This document shows, in pieces, positions 49,476 through 59,529 of a DNA stretch of 64,000 nucleotides. Under the pieces are notes generated by a model, which searched no databases, was not told the DNA's origin, and saw only the letters and a list, made by a program, of their open reading frames with translations. Positions within the stretch are counted from its first letter, which is position 1. Each line of letters starts with the position of its first letter. The stretch comes from Lysobacter sp. S4-A87. GTDB lineage: Bacteria; Pseudomonadota; Gammaproteobacteria; Xanthomonadales; Xanthomonadaceae. The DNA lies in NCBI RefSeq assembly GCF_022637455.1, contig NZ_CP093341.1, positions 620,001 through 684,000 of the forward strand, read 5' to 3'. The translations under genes were made by a program, and so were the position numbers.

Positions 49476-50603
49476 TTACAGGCCGCCGCGATACTCGCGC
49501 GGAATGCGGTCGTTGAGGCCGACCAGGATTTCGTAGGGGATCACGCCGGCCCGCTGCGCCAGCGCTTCGACGGTAATGGCGTTGTCGCCCTGCGCGCCCA
49601 CCAGCACCACCTCGTCTTCGTTGAAGGCGCTGTCCTGGCCGATGTCGACCATGAACTGGTCCATGCACACGCGCCCCACGATCGGGTAGCGCTGGCCGCG
49701 GATCAGCACCTCGCCGCGCGACGACAACCCCCGCGGGAATCCGTCGCCATAGCCGATGGGCACCGTCACCACGCGCGTGTCGCGCTCAGGCGCCCAGGTC
49801 GCGCCATAGCTGACCGGATTGCCGGCCTTGACCACCTTGAAGTAGACGACCTGCGAGGCGAGCGACATCACTGGCTCGAGGTCGACGCTGTGCCGCGAGG
49901 CCGGGTCGGGCTGGACGCCGTAGAGCATGATCCCCGGACGGACCATGTCCAGCCACGTCTCGGGGAAGTGCAGCACGCCGCCAGAGTTGGCCAGGTGTCG
50001 CAACGGCATGGGCGCGCCGATGCGCTCGATGTGCGAGAACGCTTCCCGGAACCGCTCCAGCTGCTGGGTGCTCATCGGCGAGAACGGATCGTCCGAACAC
50101 GCCAGATGCGAATAGATGCCCTTGAGCACGCACCAAGGCGACGCCACCGCCGCCTCGATGAAGGCGCGCGCGGAGTAGCTGTGCACCCCGATGCGCTCCA
50201 TGCCGGTGTCGATCTTGAGATGGATGACGGCCTTGCGCCCCATTGCCTCGGCCGCCGCCTCCACCAGGCGGAGCTTGTCGAGCGAGGAGACGGTGATCTC
50301 CAGGTCATGGACCAGGAACTGCGCCACCTGCCGCCCGAAAATGCCGCCCAGTACCAGCACGGGCGCGGTCACGCCTGCCTGGCGCAGGGCGATGCCCTCT
50401 TCCAGGAACGCCACGCCCAGCTGCTCCACGCCCTGCGCCTGCAGGTGCAGCGCGACACGCACCAGGCCATGCCCGTACGCATTGGCCTTGACGATGCCCA
50501 TCACCGGCACGCCGACATGGGCGCGGATGCTGCGCAGATTGAAGGCCAGATGGTCGAGATCGACCACGATACGGGTGGGCCGCTCGCTGACGGCCGGGGG
50601 CAT
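49476..50603 (-). CDS. alr: Alanine racemase
   Basis: PLP-dependent racemase that supplies D-Ala for peptidoglycan. PLP lysine in KANAYGHG, the catalytic Tyr in SYGATW, and conserved HLKIDTGMERIGV and GRVCMDQFMVDIG strands are present. The protein is about 375 residues from the ATG at 50603; a GTG at 50621 has a better Shine-Dalgarno-like GGGAACGAA upstream and may be the true start. It is 103 bases downstream of dnaB, a common order. Confidence 0.95.
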   Translation of the reverse strand: MPPAVSERPTRIVVDLDHLAFNLRSIRAHVGVPVMGIVKANAYGHGLVRVALHLQAQGVEQLGVAFLEEGIALRQAGVTAPVLVLGGIFGRQVAQFLVHDLEITVSSLDKLRLVEAAAEAMGRKAVIHLKIDTGMERIGVHSYSARAFIEAAVASPWCVLKGIYSHLACSDDPFSPMSTQQLERFREAFSHIERIGAPMPLRHLANSGGVLHFPETWLDMVRPGIMLYGVQPDPASRHSVDLEPVMSLASQVVYFKVVKAGNPVSYGATWAPERDTRVVTVPIGYGDGFPRGLSSRGEVLIRGQRYPIVGRVCMDQFMVDIGQDSAFNEDEVVLVGAQGDNAITVEALAQRAGVIPYEILVGLNDRIPREYRGGL

Positions 50604-50706
50604 GCCTGCTGACTGGTGCACTTCGTTCCCGGGTGGTGGTAACGCGCGCCCCATTGTAAGGGCCACCGCGATCTCAGTCGCAGCGACGCTCGGTCTTTCC
50701 CCGCAT

Positions 50707-52122
50707 TTACTCGAAGCTGCCCACCGAGTCGTGCGACAGGTTGTCGAAACGGGTGTACTCGCCGAAGAACTTGAGCTTCATCGAACCGGTCGGGCCGGAA
50801 CGCTGCTTGCCGATGATGATCTCGGCCAGGCCCTTGTCCGGCGAGTTTTCCTTGTTGTAGTAGTCGTCGCGGTAGATGAACACGATCATGTCCGCGTCCT
50901 GCTCGATGGCGCCCGATTCGCGCAGGTCGGCCATGACCGGTCGCTTGTCGGTACGCGTTTCCAGCGAGCGGTTGAGCTGCGACAGGGCGATGATCGGCAC
51001 CTGCAGTTCCTTGGCCAGGCCCTTGAGCGAGCGCGAGATCTCGGAGATTTCGGTCGCGCGGTTCTCGCTGTTGCCGGGCACCGACATCAGCTGCAGGTAG
51101 TCGATGACGATCAGGCCCAGGCCACCGTGCTCGCGCTTGAGGCGGCGCGCCTTGGCGGCGAGCTTGACCGGCGACAGGCCGGGCTCGTCGTCGATGAAGA
51201 TCTTTACCTCGCGCAGCTGGCGGATCGCGCTGGTCACCCGGCTCCAGTCTTCGTCCTCGAGCTGGCCGGTACGCAAGCGCTGGGCGTTGACGCGACCGAC
51301 CGAGGAGATCAGGCGCATCGCCAGCTGCGAGGCCGACATTTCCATCGAGAACACCGCCACCGGCTGCTTGCTGCGGAACGCGGCGTACTCGGCCATGTTC
51401 AGCGCCAGGGTCGTCTTGCCCATCGCAGGACGTGCCGCCAGGATGATCAGGTCGGTCTTCTGCAGGCCGGCGGTCATCATGTCGAACTCGGTGTAGCCGG
51501 TGGCCAGACCGGTCACGCCGCTGCCGTTGGTGTAGCGCGTCTGCAGCAGGTCGAACGCTTCCGACAGCGCCTTGGTCACCGCGGTGAAGTCGGTCTTGCC
51601 GGTGGTGTTGGCCTGGGCGATCGCCAGGACCTGGCGCTCGGCCTCTTCCAGGATCTCGCTGCTTTCGCGGCCGTCGGGCTGGAAGCCATCGTTGACGATG
51701 CCGGTACCGACGTCGATCAGCTGGCGCAGGATCGCCTTGTCGCGGACGATTTCCGCATACGCGGTGATGTTGGCGGCCGACGGCGTCGTGCTGGCCAGTT
51801 CGATCAGGTAGGCGCCGCCGGCGACCTGCTCGGACATGCCCATCGATTCGAACCACTCGCCGAGGGTGACCGCGTCGAACGGCCGGTTCTTCCCGGCAAG
51901 TTCGCGGATCGCACGATAGATCAGCTGGTGGTCGCGCCGGTAGAAGTCGCTGTCGCTGAGCTGGTCGGCGATCCGGTCGTAGGAGTCGGGCACCAGCATG
52001 AGGCCGCCGAGCACCGCCTGTTCGGCTTCGATCGACTGCGGAGGCACGCGCAGCTGGTCAAGGCGCTGCTCAGTGCGCGTCTCGAACCGCTTCTCGCCGC
52101 GAAACCCTGGACGTGCGCTCAT
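50707..52122 (-). CDS. dnaB: Replicative DNA helicase DnaB
   Basis: Hexameric 5'-3' helicase at the replication fork. The 471-residue protein has the N-terminal primase-interaction domain (VPPQSIEAEQAVLGGLMLVP), Walker A ARPAMGKTTLALNMA, Walker B LIVIDYLQLM, and the RecA-type C-terminal motifs (LAKELQVPIIALSQLNRSLE, DKRPVMADLRESGAIEQDAD). The start at 52122 (MSARPGFRGEKRFE) fits Xanthomonadaceae DnaB; longer frame starts at 52185 and 52293 are unlikely. No intein is seen. Confidence 0.97.
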   Translation of the reverse strand: MSARPGFRGEKRFETRTEQRLDQLRVPPQSIEAEQAVLGGLMLVPDSYDRIADQLSDSDFYRRDHQLIYRAIRELAGKNRPFDAVTLGEWFESMGMSEQVAGGAYLIELASTTPSAANITAYAEIVRDKAILRQLIDVGTGIVNDGFQPDGRESSEILEEAERQVLAIAQANTTGKTDFTAVTKALSEAFDLLQTRYTNGSGVTGLATGYTEFDMMTAGLQKTDLIILAARPAMGKTTLALNMAEYAAFRSKQPVAVFSMEMSASQLAMRLISSVGRVNAQRLRTGQLEDEDWSRVTSAIRQLREVKIFIDDEPGLSPVKLAAKARRLKREHGGLGLIVIDYLQLMSVPGNSENRATEISEISRSLKGLAKELQVPIIALSQLNRSLETRTDKRPVMADLRESGAIEQDADMIVFIYRDDYYNKENSPDKGLAEIIIGKQRSGPTGSMKLKFFGEYTRFDNLSHDSVGSFE

Positions 52123-52346
52123 GCCGTTTTGTTGCCCCTTCCGTGCGCCGTCTGTGCGGCTGTGATTGTGTGACGGGTCGGGCATCGTAGTCGCCGATGC
52201 CCTCGGGGGGTTGCAGATAACTCTGTGGATATCGCGTGGATAGATGGCATGGCGCCGTCTCAGGACCTGAGACAGCCGTCGTTGACCGCCCATCGCCTGC
52301 GCTTTGCAGGCGACTCCCCGTTGCCAGTATCGCGTGTTTGGCCGGC

Positions 52347-52730
52347 TCAGTAACGCGGCGGCAGCGATCCGGTCGCGACTGCGCCCTGCTGCGGACGGTG
52401 CCGATGCAACTCAACCAGCAGCGCCTGCGACAGCATGCCCAGGAGCGCGTCGATCGCTTCGGTTGCCCACCTGCCCGTGCGCACGGGCGACAGGCTGTCG
52501 GCCAGGTGCAGGTCGAGGATCCGCGCCATCAGCCAGAACGCACGCTCACCGTCGTGCTTGTCCTGGCAGACCTTGCGCAGGCTGGCAGCGACCAGGTCGA
52601 CCAGCTCTGGCGCCGCTGCGGCGCCGACCACGGGTGCCATCCACAGCGACCTGGATGGGCCGCCACAGTAGGAGTCGGTCAGGATGGCGACCGACTGCGG
52701 GTCGCTGGCAGGGTGCTGCGGAGAGTCCAT
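52347..52730 (-). CDS. Hypothetical protein between dnaB and rplI
   Basis: A 127-residue protein without signal peptide, membrane segment or known motif (SVAILTDSYCGGPSRSLWMA, WLMARILDLHLADSLSPV). It is in the same orientation as its neighbours, between the rplI terminator and dnaB. A long open frame on the opposite strand covers the same bases, so coding on this strand is inferred from orientation and residue composition. Function unknown. Confidence 0.5.
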   Translation of the reverse strand: MDSPQHPASDPQSVAILTDSYCGGPSRSLWMAPVVGAAAAPELVDLVAASLRKVCQDKHDGERAFWLMARILDLHLADSLSPVRTGRWATEAIDALLGMLSQALLVELHRHRPQQGAVATGSLPPRY

Positions 52731-52854
52731 GGGATGGCCGACACCTGGGGGAGGAAGCCATCTACCGAGATGGCGGCGGCAACTGTGTCAGCCAGTCACC
52801 CTGATCCGTATAGGAATTGTCTGGTTTGCGTCTGGGCGCCGGATCGTCATCCAC

Positions 52855-52886
52855 AAAAAGCAAAGGGCGCCTTTCGGCGCCCCTTG
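52855..52886 (-). terminator. Terminator of the rpsF-rpsR-rplI operon
   Basis: Stem GGGCGCC / GGCGCCC with loop TTTC (GAAA on the minus strand) at 52865-52882, followed on the minus strand by TTTGCTTTTTG. It lies 28 bases after the rplI stop. Confidence 0.88.
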
Positions 52887-52910
52887 TTTGAAACCCGGTG
52901 GATCTTCGGA

Positions 52911-53363
52911 TCAGGCGACTTCGCCGACCACGATGACCTTGACGGTGGCTTCGATGTCGGCGTGCAGGTGCACGACGATCTCGTACTCGCCGGTGCGACG
53001 CAGCGGGCCTTCGCCCAGCACGACTTCCGACTTCTCGACCTTGTGACCGGCCTTGGTGAGGGCTTCGGCGATGTCACGCGGGGTGACCGAGCCGTACAGC
53101 TTGCCTTCGGTCGAAGCGTTGGCCGAGATGGTCACTTCCACGCCTTCCAGCGCAGCCTTGCGGCCTTCGGCGCCGTCGAGGGCGGCCTTGGCCTTGGCTT
53201 CGTACTCGGCGCGACGCGCTTCGAACTCGGCCAGGTTGGCCGGGGTCGCCGGGGTGGCCTTGCCGTACGGGATCAGGAAGTTGCGGCCGAAGCCCGGCTT
53301 GACGTTGACCTTGTCGCCGAGCTTGCCGAGGTTCTGCACGTTCTGCAGGAGGATCAGTTGCAT
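52911..53363 (-). CDS. rplI: 50S ribosomal protein L9
   Basis: Large-subunit protein with the conserved N-terminal domain ([37 protein letters not shown]), the long connecting helix ([20 protein letters not shown]) and the C-terminal domain ([20 protein letters not shown]). Length 150 is normal. Last gene of the rpsF-rpsR-rplI operon. Confidence 0.97.
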   Translation of the reverse strand: MQLILLQNVQNLGKLGDKVNVKPGFGRNFLIPYGKATPATPANLAEFEARRAEYEAKAKAALDGAEGRKAALEGVEVTISANASTEGKLYGSVTPRDIAEALTKAGHKVEKSEVVLGEGPLRRTGEYEIVVHLHADIEATVKVIVVGEVA

Positions 53364-53492
53364 GGTGTTGCTCCTATTTCGTTAGCGAGGCTGTGCCCCG
53401 CAGCGGTGTTTCGCTGTCCGAAACCCCTCCCCTCCACCGCGGACGGCAGAAGGGGAAGAAACGTCCGCCCCCGAAGGAGCGGACCAATTTCA

Positions 53493-53723
53493 TTAGGCGT
53501 TGTGGTTGTCGGTGTACGGGATCAGGGCCAGGAAACGGGCGCGCTTGACGGCCGTGGACAGCTGGCGCTGGTACTTCGACTTGGTACCGGTCACGCGGCT
53601 CGGCACGATCTTGCCGGTCTCGGTGAGGTACTGGCGCAGGGTGTTGAGATCCTTGTAATCGATCTCCTTCACACCCTCGGCCGTGAACTTGCAGAACTTG
53701 CGGCGACGGAAGAACTTGGACAT
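53493..53723 (-). CDS. rpsR: 30S ribosomal protein S18
   Basis: A 76-residue, basic protein ([60 protein letters not shown]) typical of S18. Binds S6 on the 30S platform. It lies 12 bases after rpsF. Confidence 0.97.
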   Translation of the reverse strand: MSKFFRRRKFCKFTAEGVKEIDYKDLNTLRQYLTETGKIVPSRVTGTKSKYQRQLSTAVKRARFLALIPYTDNHNA

Positions 53724-53735
53724 GTTGGCGATCCC

Positions 53736-54161
53736 TTAGGCGGCTTCGTTATCGTCGGCGACGTCGGCAGTGCCGACCACGGTCTCGCCTTCTTCGTCAC
53801 GGCGGCGGCGTTCGCCGCGCTCCGGCTTGTCGCCCTTCTCATCCTTGAACTTCATGATGAGGGACTGCTCGGTGTCGGCCTCGTCACGCTTGATGACAAG
53901 GTGGCGCAGCACGGCATCGTTGAAACGGAAACCGTCGACCAGCTCGTTGAGCACGTTCTGGGTGACTTCGATGTTGAGCAGGACGTAGTGGGCCTTGACC
54001 AGGTTCTCGATCGGATAGGCCAGCTGACGGCGGCCCCAATCCTCGAGACGGTGGATCTTGCCTTCGCCGCCTTCGATGAGCGACTTGTAGCGCTCGATCA
54101 TGGCAGGCACCTGCTCGCTCTGGTCCGGATGGACCAGGAACACGACTTCGTAATGACGCAT
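53736..54161 (-). CDS. rpsF: 30S ribosomal protein S6
   Basis: A 141-residue S6 protein ([60 protein letters not shown]). The C-terminal extension is long and highly charged ([14 protein letters not shown]), as in many gammaproteobacteria where it can be glutamylated; that modification is not inferable here. First gene of the operon. Confidence 0.97.
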   Translation of the reverse strand: MRHYEVVFLVHPDQSEQVPAMIERYKSLIEGGEGKIHRLEDWGRRQLAYPIENLVKAHYVLLNIEVTQNVLNELVDGFRFNDAVLRHLVIKRDEADTEQSLIMKFKDEKGDKPERGERRRRDEEGETVVGTADVADDNEAA

Positions 54162-54227
54162 GGTGTGATTCCTTGTGGATGATGATCCGCGCAGGGCAGA
54201 AATGACGCCCTGGCGCTGACCGGATCA

Positions 54228-54261
54228 GCCCCCCGGCCTCCCGGAATGGAGGCGGTGGAGC
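54228..54261 (-). promoter_or_regulatory. Structured leader of rpsF, candidate S6:S18-binding hairpin
   Basis: On the minus strand, starting 67 bases upstream of the rpsF start, a 34-base hairpin has an outer GCTCC/GGGGC stem and an inner GCCTCC/GGAGGC stem around the loop ATTCCG. rpsF leaders of many bacteria carry an S6:S18-binding hairpin with a conserved CCG; the CCG in this loop makes that identity possible but unproven. Confidence 0.3.
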
Positions 54262-54352
54262 AAGGTCTCCCCGGGCCTGGGCCCGCGGAGCCGGAAATTA
54301 TGGCTGATTCAAGGGCTTGGAGCAAATCCCGGCGCTTGGCCCCCGATAGTCT

Positions 54353-54392
54353 CCCTCCCCTTCAAGGGGAGGGCCGGGGTGGGGATGGGTCT
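54353..54392. repeat. CCCTCCCC/GGGGAGGG hairpin with GGGGTGGGG tail (family copy)
   Basis: CCCTCCCCTT-C-AAGGGGAGGG (54353-54373) is followed by CCGGGGTGGGGATGGG. The inverse form, hairpin plus the complementary CCTCACCCCAACCCC tail, is at 58201-58237. This short intergenic repeat type is common in Xanthomonadaceae and may act as a terminator for the DUF885 gene. Confidence 0.6.
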
Positions 54393-54405
54393 CCCGCCAG
54401 AGCCC

Positions 54406-56196
54406 TCACCCCTTCTCCTGCACGATCCACGCGTCGATCCGCGCCTCCAGCGCCTGCAACGGCACCGATCCCGTCTCCAGCACCGCATCATTGAACTCGC
54501 GCAGGTCGAACCGGTCGCCCAGCTCCTTCGACGCCTTCTCACGCAACTGTGAGATTTTGAGCTGGCCAATCTTGTAGGCCAGCGCCTGCCCCGGCCAGCC
54601 GATATAGCGGTCGATCTCGTTGACCACGTCCTGGCGGGTCTTGGGCGAGTTGTCCATGAAATAGGCGATCGCCTTGTCGCGGCTCCAGCCCTTGCTGTGC
54701 ATGCCGGTGTCCACCACCAGCCGGACCGCCCGCCACATGTCGTAGGCCAGCTGGCCCATGCGGTCGTAGGGGTCGTCGTACAGGCCCATGTCGTAGCCCA
54801 GGCGCTCGGCGTACAGGCCCCAGCCTTCGCCGTAGGCGACGAAGTAGGCCGTGCGGCGGAACATCGGCGCGTCCGGCAATTCCATGCCGCGGGCGAACTG
54901 GAAGTGATGGCCGGGCACCGCCTCGTGCAGCGACAGCGCCATCATTTCCCACTTCGGCCGCACCTCCGGCTTGTAGAGGTTGACGTAGTAGAAGCCGGCG
55001 CGGGTGCCGTCGACAGCGCCGGGCTGGTAATAGGCCGTGGTGGTGTCCGGGGCGATGTTGTCGGGAATCGGGCGCACGCCGTAAGGCAGGCGCGGAATCG
55101 TCTTGAACACTTTCACCAGTTGCGGATCGATCCGCTTGGCGATCGCCTCGTAACCGGTGAACAGCTCCTGCGGCGACTTGTAGAAGAACTTCGGGTCGCT
55201 GCGCAGGTACTGGAAGAACTCGGCGAGACTGCCCTTGAAGCCGACTTCGGCCTTGACCTTCTCCATCTGGGCGCGGATGCGCGCCACTTCCTTCAGGCCG
55301 ATCTGGTGGATCTGCTCGGCGCTGAGGTCGGTGGTGGTGAAGTAGCCGGCGACGAAGTCGTAATAGGCCTTGCCGTCCGGCAGGTCGGTGGCGGCGATCG
55401 TGGTGCGCGTCTTCGGCAGGTATTCATTGGCGAAGAACGTGGCAAAGCCGCGGTAGGCCGGGACGATGGTGTCGGTGATGACCTGCTTCGCCTCGGCTTG
55501 CAGCGCGGCGCGGTCGGCCTCGGGCACGGTGTCGGCAAAGCGGGCAAAGGGCTTGTAGAACGGGCTTTTGGCTGGATCGTCGACGATCTGCGCCTGGATC
55601 TGCCCGGTCACCCGCTCCATCAGCACCCGCGGCGGCGTGTTGCCGGTGGCGGCACCCTCGCGCATCAGTGCTTCGTTCTGTTCGATCACTTCCGGCACGG
55701 CGCGCATGCGTGCCAGCCAGTCGCGGTAGTCCTTCGTCGTCGCGAACGGCAGCACCTCGGCGATGCCTTCGGCGGTCTGCACGCCACCGCTGTGGCCGAC
55801 CGGGCTCAGGTATTCGCGGTACTTCTGCCGCTCGACCGCCTTTTCCAGGTCCCAGCCGAACACGTCGTAATTGAGCTGGTCGCTGGCCGACAGCGCCTTG
55901 CGGTCGATGGCGCGCAGCCGTTGCAGGGCCTTGCGGTCGCCCTCCATGCGCGCCTGGATCGCCGCCATGCTCATGTCGGTCCAGCGATCGTTGAAGCGCT
56001 TGTCGCCGCGGTAGCTGGCCTCTTCCGGGCTCTCGCGCATGTCGCGTTCCCACTCTTCGTCGAACAGCGCGTAGAGGGCCTGGGTGGCGGCGTTGCGGGT
56101 TGGCGCCACGGCAGAGGGCGCGGCGGCGTCAACGTGGGGTGCGGTCACGCACAGACCGGCGGCAATGGCCACCGCAAGCAGAACTGGACGAAGCAT
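54406..56196 (-). CDS. Secreted DUF885 family metallopeptidase-like protein
   Basis: A 596-residue protein with a Sec signal peptide (MLRPVLLAVAIAAGLCVTAP, cut after AHVDA-type region) and a DUF885 body. It carries the zinc motif HEAVPGHHFQ and the downstream GEGWGLYAERLGYDMG and DTGMHSKGWSRDKAIAYFMD segments conserved in the family. Members are predicted periplasmic peptidases, some called X-Pro or carboxypeptidase-like; the actual substrate is unknown. Monocistronic, downstream of the Fe-S carrier. Confidence 0.85.
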   Translation of the reverse strand: MLRPVLLAVAIAAGLCVTAPHVDAAAPSAVAPTRNAATQALYALFDEEWERDMRESPEEASYRGDKRFNDRWTDMSMAAIQARMEGDRKALQRLRAIDRKALSASDQLNYDVFGWDLEKAVERQKYREYLSPVGHSGGVQTAEGIAEVLPFATTKDYRDWLARMRAVPEVIEQNEALMREGAATGNTPPRVLMERVTGQIQAQIVDDPAKSPFYKPFARFADTVPEADRAALQAEAKQVITDTIVPAYRGFATFFANEYLPKTRTTIAATDLPDGKAYYDFVAGYFTTTDLSAEQIHQIGLKEVARIRAQMEKVKAEVGFKGSLAEFFQYLRSDPKFFYKSPQELFTGYEAIAKRIDPQLVKVFKTIPRLPYGVRPIPDNIAPDTTTAYYQPGAVDGTRAGFYYVNLYKPEVRPKWEMMALSLHEAVPGHHFQFARGMELPDAPMFRRTAYFVAYGEGWGLYAERLGYDMGLYDDPYDRMGQLAYDMWRAVRLVVDTGMHSKGWSRDKAIAYFMDNSPKTRQDVVNEIDRYIGWPGQALAYKIGQLKISQLREKASKELGDRFDLREFNDAVLETGSVPLQALEARIDAWIVQEKG

Positions 56197-56269
56197 GTCG
56201 GAATCCCCTCAAAGCAAGGGGACCGAGTCTAGCTTGGCTGCTCCCCCGGCTTGCAGGGGGCAACGGACC

Positions 56270-56608
56270 TCAGGCGGCGTCGGCCTTGGTCGTGAAGCTC
56301 TCGCCGCAGCCACATTCGGCGGTGACGTTGGGATTGCGGAACAGGAACTGCTCGCCCAGGCGCTGCTTGACCAGGTCGATCTGCGTGCCGTCGACCAGGG
56401 CCAGGCTCAGCGCATCGACATAGATGCGCACGCCGTCCTGCTCGAACACGGTGTCGCCTTCGTGGGTCTCGCGGGCGAGGTCGGCCTTGTACTGCCAGCC
56501 CGAGCAGCCGGTGCGCGAGACGCCAAAGCGCAGGCCGATCGCATCGGGCGATTCGACCAGGTAGCGCTGCACGCGTTCGAGGGCGGCGGGGGCAAGGGTG
56601 ACAGCCAT
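56270..56608 (-). CDS. A-type iron-sulfur carrier (IscA/ErpA family)
   Basis: Transfers Fe-S clusters to apoproteins. The 112-residue protein ([20 protein letters not shown]) has the three conserved cysteines, one in [10 protein letters not shown] and two in the CGCGESF end. Sequence alone does not clearly separate ErpA from IscA or SufA. The ATG at 56608 fits the family; the frame extends 8 codons. No isc genes adjoin it. Confidence 0.92.
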   Translation of the reverse strand: MAVTLAPAALERVQRYLVESPDAIGLRFGVSRTGCSGWQYKADLARETHEGDTVFEQDGVRIYVDALSLALVDGTQIDLVKQRLGEQFLFRNPNVTAECGCGESFTTKADAA

Positions 56609-56735
56609 TGAGGCACTCCGGGGTGGCGACACGGGACGGCGAACCGCCTTTGGGCGAATTATAGCGACGCTATGCGGACGCTTCGGTAAACTGCCGCATT
56701 CCCCATATCGGCCCGAACAGGCAAGGATTCAAGGC

Positions 56736-58136
<1,401 letters not shown>

Positions 58137-58145
58137 CAACCCTGC

Positions 58146-58237
58146 CCTTCTCCCGCGAGCGGGAGAAGGTGGCCCGAAGGGCCGGATGAGGCGATCTTGC
58201 CCTCACCCCAACCCCTCTCCCGCAAGCGGGAGAGGGG
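58146..58237. repeat. Two palindromic hairpins after asnS (CCTTCTCCCGC... and CCCCTCTCCCGC...)
   Basis: Hairpin 1 is CCTTCTCCCGC-GA-GCGGGAGAAGG at 58146-58169. Hairpin 2 is CCCCTCTCCCGC-AA-GCGGGAGAGGGG at 58212-58237, preceded by CCTCACCCCAA. The sequence between carries GGCCGGATGAGG. This is the abundant intergenic repeat of the Xanthomonadaceae; a related copy is at 54353. It may terminate asnS. Confidence 0.7.
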
Positions 58238-58255
58238 CTACGAAAACGGAATGAC

Positions 58256-58561
58256 ATGATCCTGTTCCTGGCCCTGCTCTTCGTCGCCGTCGCCATCGCC
58301 GGCTTCTGCGCGTTCGTGATCTTCTGGCCGCTGTCGCTGGTGCACATCCGCGACCGCCACCCGCAGCTGCAGGCGCAGCTCGGCGAAGGTGCTTTCGCCC
58401 GCCCCTCGGCCTGGGGCTGGCTGCTGCGTCGCGGCTACCTGTCGGTGGCCGATCGCAATCTCAATGGCCTGGCCACTCCGGCGCGGATCTCGCTGCTGAC
58501 GATCATCGCCGGCCTGGTCTGCGCTGCCCTCCTCTGGCTGCTTTCGGTGGTGATCGGATGA
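58256..58561 (+). CDS. Small two-helix membrane protein of unknown function
   Basis: A 101-residue protein with an N-terminal hydrophobic helix (LFLALLFVAVAIAGFCAFVI), a basic cytoplasmic or periplasmic loop (HIRDRHPQLQAQLGEGAFAR, WGWLLRRGYLSVADRNLNGL) and a C-terminal helix (ISLLTIIAGLVCAALLWLLS). I do not recognise a family. Its stop overlaps the next gene's start by 4 bases (ATGA), so the two are translated together. Confidence 0.7.
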   Translation: MILFLALLFVAVAIAGFCAFVIFWPLSLVHIRDRHPQLQAQLGEGAFARPSAWGWLLRRGYLSVADRNLNGLATPARISLLTIIAGLVCAALLWLLSVVIG

Positions 58562-58860
58562 GCTACATCGACCAATGGTGGCTGGCCACGATCGGCCGCA
58601 CCCTGATCTGGGCACGCCTTCGCGTGCTCGATGCGGGCACGGCCGAAGTGCTCGACAGCGACGGCGTCAGCCAGCCCTACGACAGCGAGGACACGGCCCG
58701 CGCCGCGCTGATGGATGCCGAGTTCGTCGCCCTCGACGGACTCGATGAGGACGACGCGCGCACGCGCGGCTTCGCCCTCGACGAACTGGCACCACCCAGT
58801 GCCGACGACGACGAGATGCTGCGCGCGCAGATGGTGCGGCAGCTTCCTTCGCGGCGCTGA
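58558..58860 (+). CDS. Small acidic protein of unknown function
   Basis: A 100-residue soluble, acidic protein (YIDQWWLATIGRTLIWARLR, EDDARTRGFALDELAPPSAD). Coupled to the upstream membrane protein by an ATGA overlap and 24 bases before the PaiB-like gene. No recognised motif; the residue content argues for a real protein, and function is not inferred. Confidence 0.7.
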   Translation: MSYIDQWWLATIGRTLIWARLRVLDAGTAEVLDSDGVSQPYDSEDTARAALMDAEFVALDGLDEDDARTRGFALDELAPPSADDDEMLRAQMVRQLPSRR

Positions 58861-58884
58861 CCTGGCCGTCGCACCGGAGAACGC

Positions 58885-59526
58885 ATGTACCTGCCACGCG
58901 CCTTCGCTGAAACCGACCTGCAGGCGCTCGACTGGCTGGCCCAGCGCGACCGCTTCATCACGCTTGTCACCGTGCACGATGGTGAACCGACCGTCAGCCA
59001 CCTGCCGGTGCTGTACCGGCGCGAGGGCGATCGCGTCGAGTTGATTGGCCACTGGGCCAGGCCCAACCCGCAGGCGCGTCACGCCGGACCGGCGCTGGCG
59101 ATCTTCCATGGCCCGCATGCCTACGTCTCGCCTTCCTGGTATCCGGACAAGGAGGAGGAAGCGCGGGTGCCGACCTGGAACTACGCCATGGCCCACCTGC
59201 GCGGCCAACTGACCACGTTCAACGATGAAGCCTCGCTGGCGATGCTCGTCGACGGTCTCAGCCGCGAGCACGAGGCCAGCGTTGGCCAGGAGTGGCGCTT
59301 CGAGTTTGAGCGCGACGACCACCGCAGCCAGCTGCGCGGAATCATCGGCTTCCGCTTCGTCGCCGGGCAGATCACGCTGAAGTTCAAGCTCAGCCAGAAC
59401 CACCCGCTGGCCAATCGCGAATCGGTGACCGCTCACCTCGCGACCAGCACGCGCGAAGGAGGCCGCGAAATCGCGGCGCTGATGCGCGACCGCATGAACG
59501 AACGCATCGAACCCAAGGGAGACTGA
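58885..59526 (+). CDS. PaiB-like FMN-binding split-barrel protein
   Basis: A 213-residue flavin-binding protein of the PaiB/FMN_bind_2 family: MYLPRAFAETDLQALDWLAQ, GHWARPNPQA, HGPHAYVSPSWYPDKEEEAR, VPTWNYAMAHLRG, and LRGIIGFRFVAGQITLKFKL are family motifs. PaiB of Bacillus is a repressor, but most members have unknown roles. Located 3 bases before the SDR gene at the head of the kynurenine-type run. Confidence 0.9.
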   Translation: MYLPRAFAETDLQALDWLAQRDRFITLVTVHDGEPTVSHLPVLYRREGDRVELIGHWARPNPQARHAGPALAIFHGPHAYVSPSWYPDKEEEARVPTWNYAMAHLRGQLTTFNDEASLAMLVDGLSREHEASVGQEWRFEFERDDHRSQLRGIIGFRFVAGQITLKFKLSQNHPLANRESVTAHLATSTREGGREIAALMRDRMNERIEPKGD

Positions 59527-59529
59527 GAC

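Noticed and set aside
52236-54182. A 648-codon open frame on the plus strand opposite rpsF, rpsR and rplI
   Set aside because: It covers three conserved ribosomal genes on the other strand and has no protein-like features.
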